A stretch of DNA of 64,000 bases from Methylibium sp964622685 (GTDB lineage Bacteria > Pseudomonadota > Gammaproteobacteria > Burkholderiales > Burkholderiaceae_C), in contig CAZUUU010000001.1 of assembly GCA_964622685.1 (NCBI GenBank), positions 1 to 64,000 on the forward strand, read 5' to 3'. Position 1 is the first letter of the stretch, and each line of letters opens with the position of its first letter. The translations under genes were made by a program, and so were the position numbers. The notes beneath the pieces are model-generated. The model was given only the letters and a program-made list of their open reading frames with translations. It made no database searches and was not told the DNA's origin. Shown here in pieces: positions 53,503 through 62,001 of the stretch.

Positions 53503-54240
53503 TCAAGGGCGACGCAGCGCCCGCAGCGCCTCGAACCACCACGAGCGCAGCCCGATCACCAGCGTGTAGGGCGCCCGCACCGACTCCGGTAGCTTCTGGT
53601 CGGCCAGGTGCTGGGTCGCGAAGTCCTGGGCCACGCGCTGGAGCCGCTCGGAGAATGCGGCAGCCTGCGTGCGCGCGATCGAACCGTGCACCAGCGTCAG
53701 CATCTCGCCCTCGCCATCGAAGCCAGCGCCGAAGTACTCGCCGGCCACCTGCTCGCGGAAGTAGCGCATCACCGGGCCGTGCGGCCGCCAGCGAAAGGTC
53801 TTTGCAACGTGCAGGCGGTACCGGTTGAGCGGCCGCAGCTCGATGATGCCCAACCGGTCCAGCCGCGCCAGGTACTTGATGGCCTCCGCCTCGCTCAGGA
53901 CGTAGGTCGCGACGATCTGCTCCAGCGTCCACTGGCTCAGGCAGCAGATCGCCATCAGCAGCAGCTTGCGGTCGGCAACGACGGCCCTCTCCTGCTCGAG
54001 CGTCAGCTCGCGCTTCAGCGGCCGCGCGTCGACAACGCGGCGCGACATCTCGGTGAAGTCGGTGCGCAGCACACGGCAGATCGCATCGATGCGCGCCAGC
54101 GGCATGTCGCCCTTCGCGAACATCCGCTTGACGCTCGACTCGGCCATCCCGAGTTCGCGCGCCAGGCCCGCGTAGGTCAGCCCGGCAGCCTTGAGTTCGG
54201 TCTTCAGCACGTCGATCAGGGGATGGGAGGCGGCAGCCAT
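53503..54240 (-). CDS. HTH regulator with N-terminal XRE-type domain
   Basis: A 245-residue regulator. Residues 1-75 are an XRE-like helix-turn-helix (LTYAGLARELGMAESSVKRMFAKGDMPLARIDAICRVL). Residues about 90-170 look like a winged-helix element (CLSQWTLEQIVATYVLSEAEAIKYLARLDRLGIIELRP). The C-terminal part (about 150-240) is a mixed region (VMRYFREQVAGEYFG). CAGGAG precedes the ATG. It is divergent from an SPFH protein gene with two palindromes in the 128-bp gap, so it probably controls that gene and itself. The family has no established target. Confidence 0.82.
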   Translation of the reverse strand: MAAASHPLIDVLKTELKAAGLTYAGLARELGMAESSVKRMFAKGDMPLARIDAICRVLRTDFTEMSRRVVDARPLKRELTLEQERAVVADRKLLLMAICCLSQWTLEQIVATYVLSEAEAIKYLARLDRLGIIELRPLNRYRLHVAKTFRWRPHGPVMRYFREQVAGEYFGAGFDGEGEMLTLVHGSIARTQAAAFSERLQRVAQDFATQHLADQKLPESVRAPYTLVIGLRSWWFEALRALRRP

Positions 54241-54258
54241 TGGTAGCTCCTGGTGATA

Positions 54259-54278
54259 CTGACAGAGGCTTCTATCAG
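54259..54278. promoter_or_regulatory. Imperfect palindrome near HTH regulator start
   Basis: CTGACAGA and TCTATCAG pair at seven of eight positions around GGCT, 19 bases upstream of the regulator ATG. It is a candidate operator of the HTH regulator. Confidence 0.45.
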
Positions 54279-54284
54279 ATCTTC

Positions 54285-54301
54285 GTCTCGAATTTCGAGA
54301 C
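54285..54301. promoter_or_regulatory. 17-bp perfect palindrome between HTH regulator and SPFH gene
   Basis: GTCTCGAATTTCGAGAC: eight-base arms with one central base, in the middle of the divergent gap. Its A/T-rich core stands out from the surroundings. It is the likely main binding site of the divergent regulator. Confidence 0.6.
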
Positions 54302-54368
54302 TTCTTGTGCGATACGACCGAGCATGTGCTCACGCCCTGCCGTCGCAGGGATCGCAAGGAGCAAGCTC

Positions 54369-55355
54369 ATGAGTACCCCTCGACACCAGGACGCGCAAGC
54401 CCTGGACGCTGTGCGCGAGGCCGGCAGGCAAGGCCTGCGTGACACCGGCAGCGCGTGGCGGCGGCTGACGCCGGCGCTGCGCCGCGGCCTGGTGGCGGGC
54501 GCCGCCGTGCTGGTCCTGGCGGCGCTGGCCAACCCCATCGTCATCGTGCCGGCGGGGCACCGCGGCGTGCTGACGACCTTCGGCAGGGTCGAGCCAGTCG
54601 TCCTTAGCGAAGGCCTGCACTTGCGCGTGCCGGTGGCGCAGCAAGTGGCGCTGATGAACGTGCAGATCCAGAAGGGCGAAGGCGAGGGCAAGGCCGCGAG
54701 CCGCGATCTGCAGCACGTGAACGTCAGGGTCGCGGTCAACTACCGCCTCGAGCCCGAGCGTGCGCCCCAGGTGTTCCAGGGCATCGGCACGCTGGATGCG
54801 GTGGGCGACCGCATCATCCTGCCCGCCGTCCACGAGGCCGTGAAGGCAGCCATCGCCCAGTTCACCGCCGAGGAGCTGGTAGCGCGCCGGACCGACGTGC
54901 GCCAGCGGATTCGCGGCCAGCTGGATGACCGTCTGCGGGAGCGCGGCGTGATCGTCGAGGACTTCGCCATCGTGAGCTTCAGCTTCAGCAAGGACTTCGA
55001 GGCTGCCATCGAGGAGAAGAGCCGCGCCGAGCAGATGCGCCTGAAGGCCGAGCGCGACCTCGAACGTATCCGCGTCGAGGCGGAGCAGCAGGTCATCCGT
55101 GCCGGTGCCGAGGCGCAAGCGCTGACGCTGCAACGCAAGGCCGAGGCCGAGTCGCTCGCGTTGCAACGGCGCATCGAGGCCGAGTCGCTGGCACTCCAAC
55201 GCCAGCAGATCACGCCTGCGCTCCTGCAATGGGAGGCGGTGCGGCGCTGGGATGGCAAGCTGCCGCAGGTCGTCGCCGGGACGACGACAGGACTTCAGCT
55301 GCCGCTGCCACCCCTGACTGCTCCATCGGCAAAGCCTGACTCACCGGCGCGCTGA
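54369..55355 (+). CDS. SPFH/prohibitin-family membrane protein
   Basis: A 328-residue protein anchored by one N-terminal helix (about 42-60; LVAGAAVLVLAALANPIVIV). The SPFH domain follows: PAGHRGVLTTFGRVEPVVLSEGLHLRVP, NVRVAVNYRLEPERAPQVFQ and ERGVIVEDFAIVSFSFSKDFEAAIEEKSRAEQ. A long coiled coil rich in Glu/Ala/Arg (about 215-285) comes next. It is most like HflC/prohibitin-type scaffolds that form membrane rings around proteases or organise microdomains. No hflK or ftsH neighbour is present. AAGGAG precedes ATG 54369. Control by the divergent HTH regulator is likely. Confidence 0.88.
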   Translation: MSTPRHQDAQALDAVREAGRQGLRDTGSAWRRLTPALRRGLVAGAAVLVLAALANPIVIVPAGHRGVLTTFGRVEPVVLSEGLHLRVPVAQQVALMNVQIQKGEGEGKAASRDLQHVNVRVAVNYRLEPERAPQVFQGIGTLDAVGDRIILPAVHEAVKAAIAQFTAEELVARRTDVRQRIRGQLDDRLRERGVIVEDFAIVSFSFSKDFEAAIEEKSRAEQMRLKAERDLERIRVEAEQQVIRAGAEAQALTLQRKAEAESLALQRRIEAESLALQRQQITPALLQWEAVRRWDGKLPQVVAGTTTGLQLPLPPLTAPSAKPDSPAR

Positions 55356-55395
55356 GCTGCGCCACACTTGATCCCGTCACTGGAAGGAGCCCCTT

Positions 55396-57333
55396 GTGAG
55401 CCTCGTTGCCCCGCCCGGCGCCAACCCGCCGGCCTCGATCGCGCCACCTGCGACGGCGCACGCGAACCAGTTCGCCCTGCTCGGCCAGCGCCGCTTCGCG
55501 CCCTTCTTCTGGACCCAGTTTCTCGGCGCCGGCAACGACAACCTCTTCAAGTTCGCCTTCACCGTGCTGGTCACCTACCAGCTGCAGGTCGAGTGGTTGC
55601 CGCCGGAGCTGGCCGGGCTGGTGATCGGCGCGCTGTTCATCCTGCCCTTCCTGCTGTTCTCGGCCACCGCCGGGCAGCTGGCGGACAAGCACGACAAGAC
55701 GCGCGTGATCCGCTTCGTCAAGACGCTCGAGATCGCGATCATGGCGCTGGCCGGCTGGGGCTTCTGGGTCGCCAGCGTGCCGGTGCTGCTGGGCTGCGTG
55801 CTGCTGATGGGCCTGCACTCGACGCTGTTCGGCCCGGTCAAGTTCGCCTACCTGCCGCAGCACCTGAACGAGCGCGAGCTGACCGGCGGCAACGGCATGG
55901 TCGAGATGGGCACCTTCGTCGCGATCCTGCTGGGCAACGTCGTCGGTGGCCTGCTGATCGCCATCCCCGACCTCGGCCGGCATTACGTCGCCTTCGCCTG
56001 CCTCGGCCTCGCGCTGCTGGGCCGCGTCACGGCGCAGTTCGTGCCGGTATCGCCCGCCACCGACCCCGGCCTCGCGATCAACTGGAACCCGGTCAGCGAG
56101 ACCTGGCGCAACCTCAAGCTGGCGCATGGACAGGTGGTGGTGTTCCGATCGCTGCTGGGCATCTCGTGGATGTGGTTCTTCGGCGCGATCTTCCTGTCCA
56201 ACTTCCCGGCCTTCGCGAAGCAGGTGATGGGCGGCGACGAGCAGGTCGCGTCGCTGCTGCTGGTCGTCTTCTCGGTCGGCATCGGCATCGGCTCGCTGCT
56301 GTGCGAGGTGCTGAGCCGTCGCCACGTCGAGATCGGCCTGGTGCCCTTCGGGGCGATCGGCATGAGCGTCTTCGGCATCGACCTCTACCTGGCCACGAGC
56401 GGCCACGCGCCGCCCGGCACGGTCGCGACGGTGGCCGAGTTCCTGCGCGAGCCCTGGCACTGGCGCGTGATGGCCGACCTGGGCCTGCTGGCGCTGTGCG
56501 CCGGCCTCTACAGCGTGCCGATGTACGCGCTGATCCAGCTGCGCTCGCAGGCCACGCACCGCGCCCGCATCATCGCGGCCAACAACATCCTCAACGCGCT
56601 GTTCATGATCGCCAGCAGCCTGATGGCGGCGGCCCTGCTGAAGGCCGGCTTCACGATCCCGCAGATCTTCCTCGTCACCGCGCTGCTCAACGCGGTGGTC
56701 GCGGCCTACATCTTCCTGCTGGTGCCCGAGTACCTGCTGCGCTTCACCGCACTGATCGTGGCGCGGCTGATGTACCGCTTCAAGGTGCGCGGCGACGAGC
56801 ACATCCCCGCGCAAGGCGCGGCAGTGCTGGTGTGCAACCACGTCAGCTTCGTCGACGCGATGCTGGTGATGGCGGCGAGCCCGCGGCCGATCCGCTTCAT
56901 CATGGACCACCGCATCTTCGCGACGCCGGTGCTGGGCACGCTGTTCCGGCTGGCCAAGGCGATCCCCGTCGCCTCGCAGAAGGACGACCCGGCGACCTAC
57001 GAGCGCGCCTTCGCCGAGGCGAAGCGGGTGCTCGACGACGGCGAGCTGCTGTGCATCTTCCCCGAGGGCGGCATCACCCGCGACGGGCAGTTGCAGCCCT
57101 TCAAGGCCGGCGTGATGAAGATCCTCGAGAGCAACCCGGTGCCGGTGGTGCCGCTGGCGCTGCACAACCTGTGGGGTTCGTTCTTCTCGCGCCTGGGTGG
57201 CACTGCGATGACGCGCCCGTTCCGGCGCGGCCTGTGGAGCCGCGTCGGCCTGAGCGCCGGCAGCGCGGTGCCGCCCGCGCAGGTCACGCCCGACGGCCTG
57301 CGCGAGCGCGTGCTGGCGCTGCTGGCTGCCTGA
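55396..57333 (+). CDS. MFS transporter (LplT-like) fused to 1-acylglycerol-phosphate acyltransferase
   Basis: A 645-residue fusion. The first about 420 residues are a 12-helix major-facilitator transporter like LplT, the lysophospholipid flippase (FWTQFLGAGNDNLFKFAFTVLV, ADKHDKTRVIRFVKTLEI). The last about 200 residues are a PlsC-type acyltransferase with NHVSFVDAM (HX4D) and FPEGGITRDG. It probably brings lysophospholipids inward and reacylates them. E. coli does this with LplT plus Aas; the AMP-ligase part of Aas is absent here. The GTG start at 55396 follows AAGGAG. Confidence 0.92.
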   Translation: MSLVAPPGANPPASIAPPATAHANQFALLGQRRFAPFFWTQFLGAGNDNLFKFAFTVLVTYQLQVEWLPPELAGLVIGALFILPFLLFSATAGQLADKHDKTRVIRFVKTLEIAIMALAGWGFWVASVPVLLGCVLLMGLHSTLFGPVKFAYLPQHLNERELTGGNGMVEMGTFVAILLGNVVGGLLIAIPDLGRHYVAFACLGLALLGRVTAQFVPVSPATDPGLAINWNPVSETWRNLKLAHGQVVVFRSLLGISWMWFFGAIFLSNFPAFAKQVMGGDEQVASLLLVVFSVGIGIGSLLCEVLSRRHVEIGLVPFGAIGMSVFGIDLYLATSGHAPPGTVATVAEFLREPWHWRVMADLGLLALCAGLYSVPMYALIQLRSQATHRARIIAANNILNALFMIASSLMAAALLKAGFTIPQIFLVTALLNAVVAAYIFLLVPEYLLRFTALIVARLMYRFKVRGDEHIPAQGAAVLVCNHVSFVDAMLVMAASPRPIRFIMDHRIFATPVLGTLFRLAKAIPVASQKDDPATYERAFAEAKRVLDDGELLCIFPEGGITRDGQLQPFKAGVMKILESNPVPVVPLALHNLWGSFFSRLGGTAMTRPFRRGLWSRVGLSAGSAVPPAQVTPDGLRERVLALLAA

Positions 57334-57341
57334 GGCCGAGC

Positions 57342-58022
57342 TTGTTCGGGCGCACGGTCTTCGACCCGGCGGCCCGGCGTCGCTTCCTGCCCTTCGTCGT
57401 CTTCGTGCTGCTGCTGGCGCTGCGCGGCCTGCTCGACGGCGCCGCGCCCGAAGGGCTCGACCTGCGCTGGCTCTACGCGTTGCAGGTCGGGGTGCCGGCC
57501 CTGCTGATGGCGATCTGGTGGCGCGACTACGTCGAGCTGAGCTCGCTGCCACGCTGGCGCGACGCGCTGCTGGCGGTCGCCGTCGGCCTGGCCGTGTGCT
57601 GGCTCTGGGTCCGCTTCGACGAGCCGTGGATGCGCCTCGGCGCGCCGGTCGCCGGCTTTCGCCCGATCGGCCCCGACGGCGAGCCGCTGTGGGGGCTGAT
57701 CGCCCTGCGCTGGCTGGGCACGGCGCTGGTCGTGCCGCTGCTCGAGGAGCTGTTCTGGCGCAGCTTCCTGATGCGCTGGATCGCCGGGCACGACTTCCTG
57801 GCGGTCGATCCGCGGCGCGTCGGCGTGCAGGCGGTGGGGCTGTCGACGCTCGTCTTCACGCTGGCCCACACGGAGTGGCTGGCCGCCGCCTGCGCCGGTC
57901 TCGCCTACGCCTGGCTGTACCGCCGCACCGGCTCGCTGTGGACCGCGGTGATCGCGCATGCCGTGACCAACGGCGTGCTCGGCCTGTGGATCGTCGTCTA
58001 CGGCCACTGGATGCTGTGGTGA
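57342..58022 (+). CDS. CAAX-protease (CPBP) family membrane protein, exosortase-associated type
   Basis: A 226-residue inner-membrane protein with about seven helices. It has the CPBP motifs EELFWRSFLMRW (Glu-Glu and Arg), FTLAHTEWLAA (His) and HAVTNGVLG (His/Asn). Its size and the W/R-rich loops fit the CAAX-protease-related subgroup that occurs in bacteria with PEP-CTERM/exosortase systems. A PEP-CTERM protein lies at 41.7 kb. A TTG start at 57342 is proposed, eight bases after the acyltransferase stop with GAGG ahead; no ATG fits. The substrate is unknown. Confidence 0.82.
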   Translation: MFGRTVFDPAARRRFLPFVVFVLLLALRGLLDGAAPEGLDLRWLYALQVGVPALLMAIWWRDYVELSSLPRWRDALLAVAVGLAVCWLWVRFDEPWMRLGAPVAGFRPIGPDGEPLWGLIALRWLGTALVVPLLEELFWRSFLMRWIAGHDFLAVDPRRVGVQAVGLSTLVFTLAHTEWLAAACAGLAYAWLYRRTGSLWTAVIAHAVTNGVLGLWIVVYGHWMLW

Positions 58023-58048
58023 GCACGCCGCGCCGTTAGCATCGCGCC

Positions 58049-58669
58049 ATGTACCTGCCGGCCCACTTTCGCGACGACGACCGCGCGACCGCCGAGGGCC
58101 TGCTGCGCGCCCATCCGTTCGCGACTCTGGTGACGGCGCTCGACGGCGCGCCCTTCGCGACCCACCTGCCGCTGCTGCTGGCCGACGACGGGCAGCGGCT
58201 GCTCGGCCACTTCGCGCGGCCCAATCCGCAGGCGCGCTGCATCGGCAGCGGCGAACCGGCGCTGGCGATCTTCCACGGCCCGCACGCCTATGTCTCGCCG
58301 CGCTGGTACGACCGCCGGCCCGCCGTGCCGACCTGGAACTACGCGGTGGTCCATGTCCGCGGGCGCTTGCTGCCGCTGGCGGACACCGCCGAGTTGCGCG
58401 CCGTCCAGGCGCAGCTGGTCGAGACCTTCGAGCCCGCGCCGCTGCCCGAGGGGGTGATGCCCGAGACGCACGTCGAGCAACTCAGCGCCGGCATCGTCGG
58501 CTTCGCGCTCGCGATCGAGCGCATCGACACCAAGCTCAAGTTCGGCCAGCACCGTTCGCTGGCCGACCAGCAGGGCGTCGAGGCCGGGCTGCTGGCCACC
58601 GCCGGCAGCGACGAGGCGGCGCTGGTCGCGCTGCAACGCCGGCTCGGCTACCCGAAGGCGCGCGGCTAG
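58049..58669 (+). CDS. FMN-binding negative transcriptional regulator, PaiB type
   Basis: A 206-residue split-barrel protein of the PaiB family. The opening is MYLPAHFRDDD, followed by the FMN-binding AHPFATLVTALDGAPFATHLPLLL, the HAYVSPRWYD signature and VPTWNYAVVHVRGRL. In Bacillus PaiB is linked to repression of sporulation and degradative genes; in proteobacteria its role is unclear and the fold may simply be a flavin/heme-binding enzyme. A TTAGCAT element ends seven bases before the ATG, with no ribosome-binding site, so it may be leaderless. It converges with tgt with a four-base overlap. Confidence 0.9.
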   Translation: MYLPAHFRDDDRATAEGLLRAHPFATLVTALDGAPFATHLPLLLADDGQRLLGHFARPNPQARCIGSGEPALAIFHGPHAYVSPRWYDRRPAVPTWNYAVVHVRGRLLPLADTAELRAVQAQLVETFEPAPLPEGVMPETHVEQLSAGIVGFALAIERIDTKLKFGQHRSLADQQGVEAGLLATAGSDEAALVALQRRLGYPKARG

Positions 58670-59805
58670 ACCCCGCGCGCCCGATCCGCCGCGAACTGCG
58701 CGCGCCAGGCCTCGAAGCGGCCGGCGTCCAGCGCCTCGCGCACCTCGCGCATGAGGTTCAGGTAGTAGTGCAGGTTGTGGATGCTCGCCAGCATCGGGCC
58801 GAGCATCTCGCCGCAGCGGTCCAGGTGGTGCAGGTAGGCGCGGCTGTAGCCGGCGCAGGCCTGGCAGCCGCAGGTCTCGTCGATCGGCCGCTCGTCGCTG
58901 CGGTAGCGCGCGTTGCGCAACCGCAGGTCGCCGTGGCGCGTGAACAGGTGGCCGTTGCGCGCATTGCGCGTCGGCATCACGCAGTCGAACATGTCGACGC
59001 CATGGGCCACGCCGTCGACCAGGTCCTCGGGCGTGCCCACGCCCATCAGGTAGCGCGGCTTGTGGGCCGGCAGGCGCTGCGGCGTGTGCGCGACGATGCG
59101 GCGCATCTCGTCCTTCGGCTCGCCGACGCTGACGCCGCCGACCGCGTAGCCCGGCAGGTCCATCGCCGCCAGCGCCGCGAGCGATTCCTCGCGCAGCGAC
59201 TCGTACATGCCGCCCTGCACGATGCCGAACAGCGCGTTCGGGTTCTCGAGCCGCGCGAACTCGTCGCGGCAGCGCGCGGCCCAGCGCAGGCTCAGTGCCA
59301 TCGACGCACGGGCCTCGCGCTCGCTGGTCAGCTGGCCGGCGGTCTCGTAGGGCGTGCACTCGTCGAACTGCATGACGATGTCGCTGTTCAGCACCGTCTG
59401 GATCTGCATCGACACCTCGGGCGTCAGCAGCAGCTTGTCGCCGTTGACGGGTGACGCGAACTTCACGCCCTCCTCGCTGATGCGGCGGCCCTTGCCGTCG
59501 CTGCCGCCGAGCGACCAGACCTGGAAGCCGCCGCTGTCGGTCAGGATGGCCCGCGGCCAGTTCTCGAAGCGGTGCAGGCCGCCGAAGGCGCCCAGCACGT
59601 CCAGCCCCGGCCGCAACCACAGGTGGAAGGTGTTGCCGAGCACGATCTGCGCGCCCATCGCCTCGAGGTCGCGCGGCATCACGCCCTTGACGGTGCCGTA
59701 GGTGCCGACCGGCATGAAGACCGGCGTCTCGACGACGCCGTGGTTCAGCGTCAGGCGGCCGCGGCGCGCCAGGCCCTCGGTGGCCAGCAGATCGAATCGA
59801 AGCAT
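58666..59805 (-). CDS. tgt: Queuine tRNA-ribosyltransferase
   Basis: A 379-residue enzyme that swaps guanine-34 for the queuine precursor preQ1 in tRNAs with GUN anticodons. The catalytic aspartates lie in ILTDSGGFQVWSLG and MFDCVMPTRNARNGHLFT. The substrate loop is GIVQGGMYESLREES, and the zinc site uses CGCQACAGYSRAYLHHL. It is full length for the family. It is divergent from tonB over 138 bp, with no sign of queC/queF genes nearby. Confidence 0.96.
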   Translation of the reverse strand: MLRFDLLATEGLARRGRLTLNHGVVETPVFMPVGTYGTVKGVMPRDLEAMGAQIVLGNTFHLWLRPGLDVLGAFGGLHRFENWPRAILTDSGGFQVWSLGGSDGKGRRISEEGVKFASPVNGDKLLLTPEVSMQIQTVLNSDIVMQFDECTPYETAGQLTSEREARASMALSLRWAARCRDEFARLENPNALFGIVQGGMYESLREESLAALAAMDLPGYAVGGVSVGEPKDEMRRIVAHTPQRLPAHKPRYLMGVGTPEDLVDGVAHGVDMFDCVMPTRNARNGHLFTRHGDLRLRNARYRSDERPIDETCGCQACAGYSRAYLHHLDRCGEMLGPMLASIHNLHYYLNLMREVREALDAGRFEAWRAQFAADRARGV

Positions 59806-59869
59806 GGCCGGATTGTCTCAGTGGCTCTGCAGCGGCCCGTGCGATAGAACTTCGTCGCCGAAACACCAA

Positions 59870-59899
59870 TGCGAATCATTCTTATTAATCAGTTACACT
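59870..59899 (+). promoter_or_regulatory. Fur-box-like site and -10 element upstream of tonB
   Basis: TGCGAATCATTCTTA (59870-59884) matches the 7-1-7 Fur pattern on the reverse strand with two differences. A -10-like TACACT follows at 59894-59899, so the site covers the expected -35 to spacer region. An ATG at 59869 overlaps the box and is not used as the tonB start. Confidence 0.7.
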
Positions 59900-59943
59900 G
59901 TCGCTCCCATCCCGCGCGTCGCCTGCTGCCGCCTGCCTCGTCC

Positions 59944-60663
59944 ATGTCCGCCGCCTCGTCCAACGCTCCCCGGTCCGCCCTCGTCACTGCGCCGCCGCCA
60001 TTGCCGGTCGGCCGGTCGGATGGCCTGGGCCCGGCCGCCCGGCGCGGTGCCGTCGCCGGCGTGGTCGCCGCTCACCTGGTCGGCGCCTGGGGCCTGCTGC
60101 AGGTCGAGGCCGTTCGCAACGCGGTCGGCGAAGTGGCGCCGCTGGTGGTCGACCTGATCGCGCCGCCGGCCCCGCCGGTGCCCCCGGTGCCGCCCCCGCC
60201 GCCGCCCGCGCCGCCGCCACTCAAGAAGCCGCCGCCGGTGGCGCTGGTGACGGCCGCGCCGTCGCCGGCCCCGGTGGTGTTCGAGGCGCCGCCCCCGCCG
60301 GTGGAGCCGCCGGCACCGATCGTCGCGATCGATCCGCCACCCGCTCCGCCGGCGCCGCCGGCCCCGGCCCCGCAGCCCAAGACGGTCGCCATCACCCAGG
60401 TCAGCTACCTGACGCCGCCGGTGCTGTCCTACCCCGCCACGTCCAAGCGCTTCGGCGAGTCGGGCGACGCCCAGGTCCGCATCCTGGTCGACGCCGAAGG
60501 CATGCCGCGCCAGACGCAGCTGATCAAGTCCACCGGCTTCCAGCGCCTGGACGACTCGGCGCTCGCCACCGTGCGCGCCACCCGCTTCAAGCCCTACACC
60601 GAGAACGGCGTGCCGCAGCCGTTCTGGGTGGTGATGCCCCTGGTCTTCGAACTCCAAAGGTAA
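59944..60663 (+). CDS. tonB: Energy transducer TonB
   Basis: A 239-residue TonB. After a short cytosolic part comes one membrane helix (about 36-55, AVAGVVAAHLVGAWGLLQV, with the conserved His). A long Pro/Ala-rich spacer (about 75-160) crosses the periplasm, and the C-terminal domain has the TonB features LSYPATSKRFGESGDAQVRI and TGFQRLDDSALATVRATRFKPY. ATG 59944 is chosen because an earlier ATG at 59869 lies inside the Fur-like site. It transmits ExbB/ExbD energy to outer-membrane receptors. It is first of the operon tonB-exbB-exbD, with only three bases between it and exbB. Confidence 0.92.
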   Translation: MSAASSNAPRSALVTAPPPLPVGRSDGLGPAARRGAVAGVVAAHLVGAWGLLQVEAVRNAVGEVAPLVVDLIAPPAPPVPPVPPPPPPAPPPLKKPPPVALVTAAPSPAPVVFEAPPPPVEPPAPIVAIDPPPAPPAPPAPAPQPKTVAITQVSYLTPPVLSYPATSKRFGESGDAQVRILVDAEGMPRQTQLIKSTGFQRLDDSALATVRATRFKPYTENGVPQPFWVVMPLVFELQR

Positions 60664-60666
60664 GCC

Positions 60667-61416
60667 ATGTCCGACGTGAACTCCTCGCTGGGCTTCGCCC
60701 ACTTCATCGCCCAGGCCGACGTGGTCGGCAAGTCGCTGCTCGCGATCCTGCTGCTGATGTCGCTGATCTCGTGGGTGCTGATCGCCGTCAAGGGCCTGAC
60801 CCAGGTCGTGCGCAAGCAGCGCAGCGAGAAGTTCCTCGGCTTCTTCTGGAACGCGCGCTCGCTGGACGAGGTCAGCGCCGAGATCACGACCCACGGCGTG
60901 CAGGAGCCCTTCGCGCACCTGACCGCGCACGCGATCAACGCCCAGGTCCACCATGCGAAGTACGGCGCCGCCAAGCTGGCCGAGGCGGGCACGGCGCAGG
61001 ACTTCGTCACGCGCACCATCAAGAAGGTGCTCGACGAGGAGACCACGCGGCTGGAGAACGGCCTGACCTGGCTGGCCACCATCGGCGCGACCGCGCCCTT
61101 CGTCGGCCTGTTCGGCACCGTCTGGGGCGTCTACCACGCGCTGGTCGCGATCGGCATGAGCGGCAGCGGCACGCTGGACAAGGTCGCCGGCCCGGTCGGT
61201 GAGGCGCTGATCATGACCGGCATCGGTCTCGCGGTCGCGATCCCCGCGGTGATGGCCTACAACGCCTTCACGCGCAGCAACCGCGTGCTGAACGCCAAGC
61301 TCGACGCCTTCGCCTTCGAGCTGCTGACCTTCCTGGCCATGGGCACGCCGCTGGCCGAGGCGGCCAAGGCCGACAACGTGCGTCCGCTGCCTTCGGCCAA
61401 GCCGGCGACGGCCTGA
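60667..61416 (+). CDS. exbB: Biopolymer transport protein ExbB
   Basis: A 249-residue inner-membrane protein of the MotA/TolQ/ExbB family with three membrane helices (about 20-45, 135-160, 180-200). Typical stretches are LLLMSLISWVLIAVKGL, LATIGATAPFVGLFGTVWGVYHAL and GPVGEALIMTGIGLAVAIPAVMAYNAF. It forms the proton-driven motor with ExbD and TonB. It lies directly after tonB and 13 bp before exbD. Confidence 0.96.
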   Translation: MSDVNSSLGFAHFIAQADVVGKSLLAILLLMSLISWVLIAVKGLTQVVRKQRSEKFLGFFWNARSLDEVSAEITTHGVQEPFAHLTAHAINAQVHHAKYGAAKLAEAGTAQDFVTRTIKKVLDEETTRLENGLTWLATIGATAPFVGLFGTVWGVYHALVAIGMSGSGTLDKVAGPVGEALIMTGIGLAVAIPAVMAYNAFTRSNRVLNAKLDAFAFELLTFLAMGTPLAEAAKADNVRPLPSAKPATA

Positions 61417-61429
61417 GCGGAGCCCGACC

Positions 61430-61846
61430 ATGGCCTTCGCCAGCTTCGACCGCAAGACCTCGTCCGGCCCGATGGCCGACATCAACATGGTGCCGCTGAT
61501 CGACGTGATGCTGGTGCTGCTGGTGATCTTCATCGTCACCGCGCCGCTGCTCACCCACGCGGTCAAGCTCGACCTGCCCAAGGCCAGCAGCCAGGTCAAC
61601 GAGCTCAAGCCCGACAAGATCGAATTCGCGATCGACGCCGCCGGCCTGCGCTACTGGAACGGCGAAACCATCGCGCGCGAAGAGGCGGCGCGCCGCTTCG
61701 CCGACGAGGGCAAGCGGCAGCCGCAGCCCGAGATCCACCTGCGCGCCGACCAGTCGGTGGCCTACCGCTTCGTGGCCGAGACGCTGTCGGATGCGTCGAA
61801 GGCCGGCCTGCACAAGATCGGCTTCATCAGCGAGCCCGCGCCCTGA
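61430..61846 (+). CDS. exbD: Biopolymer transport protein ExbD
   Basis: A 138-residue protein with one membrane helix near the N terminus, MADINMVPLIDVMLVLLVIF, containing the essential Asp. The periplasmic domain has VKLDLPKASSQ and the C-terminal SVAYRFVAETLSDASKAGL. It works with ExbB to harvest the proton gradient. It ends the operon; a hairpin lies in the 155-bp gap before the receptor gene. Confidence 0.96.
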   Translation: MAFASFDRKTSSGPMADINMVPLIDVMLVLLVIFIVTAPLLTHAVKLDLPKASSQVNELKPDKIEFAIDAAGLRYWNGETIAREEAARRFADEGKRQPQPEIHLRADQSVAYRFVAETLSDASKAGLHKIGFISEPAP

Positions 61847-61896
61847 ATCGCTGAACCGACCCCGCTCTCCCCGACCCGCCGGACTTCCCCGCCAGC

Positions 61897-61916
61897 GCTG
61901 CGCCCTCGGGCGCAGC
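61897..61916. repeat. Perfect hairpin between exbD and siderophore receptor
   Basis: GCTGCGCC and GGCGCAGC pair perfectly around loop CTCG, 51 bases after exbD. No T run follows, so it is more likely a processing or mRNA-stability element separating high and low expression of the two parts than a full terminator. Confidence 0.5.
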
Positions 61917-62001
61917 GGCCGCCGCGACACGATCGCGACGGCCTTCCCGATGCCAGCCACGGACCGGCCCGCCATTCGAACGACAACCTCCTGGAGCTGG
62001 C

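Noticed and set aside
59869..59943. Earlier ATG for tonB at 59869
   Set aside because: This ATG lies inside the Fur-like site and upstream of the -10-like element, so it is unlikely to be in the mRNA; ATG 59944 follows the promoter.
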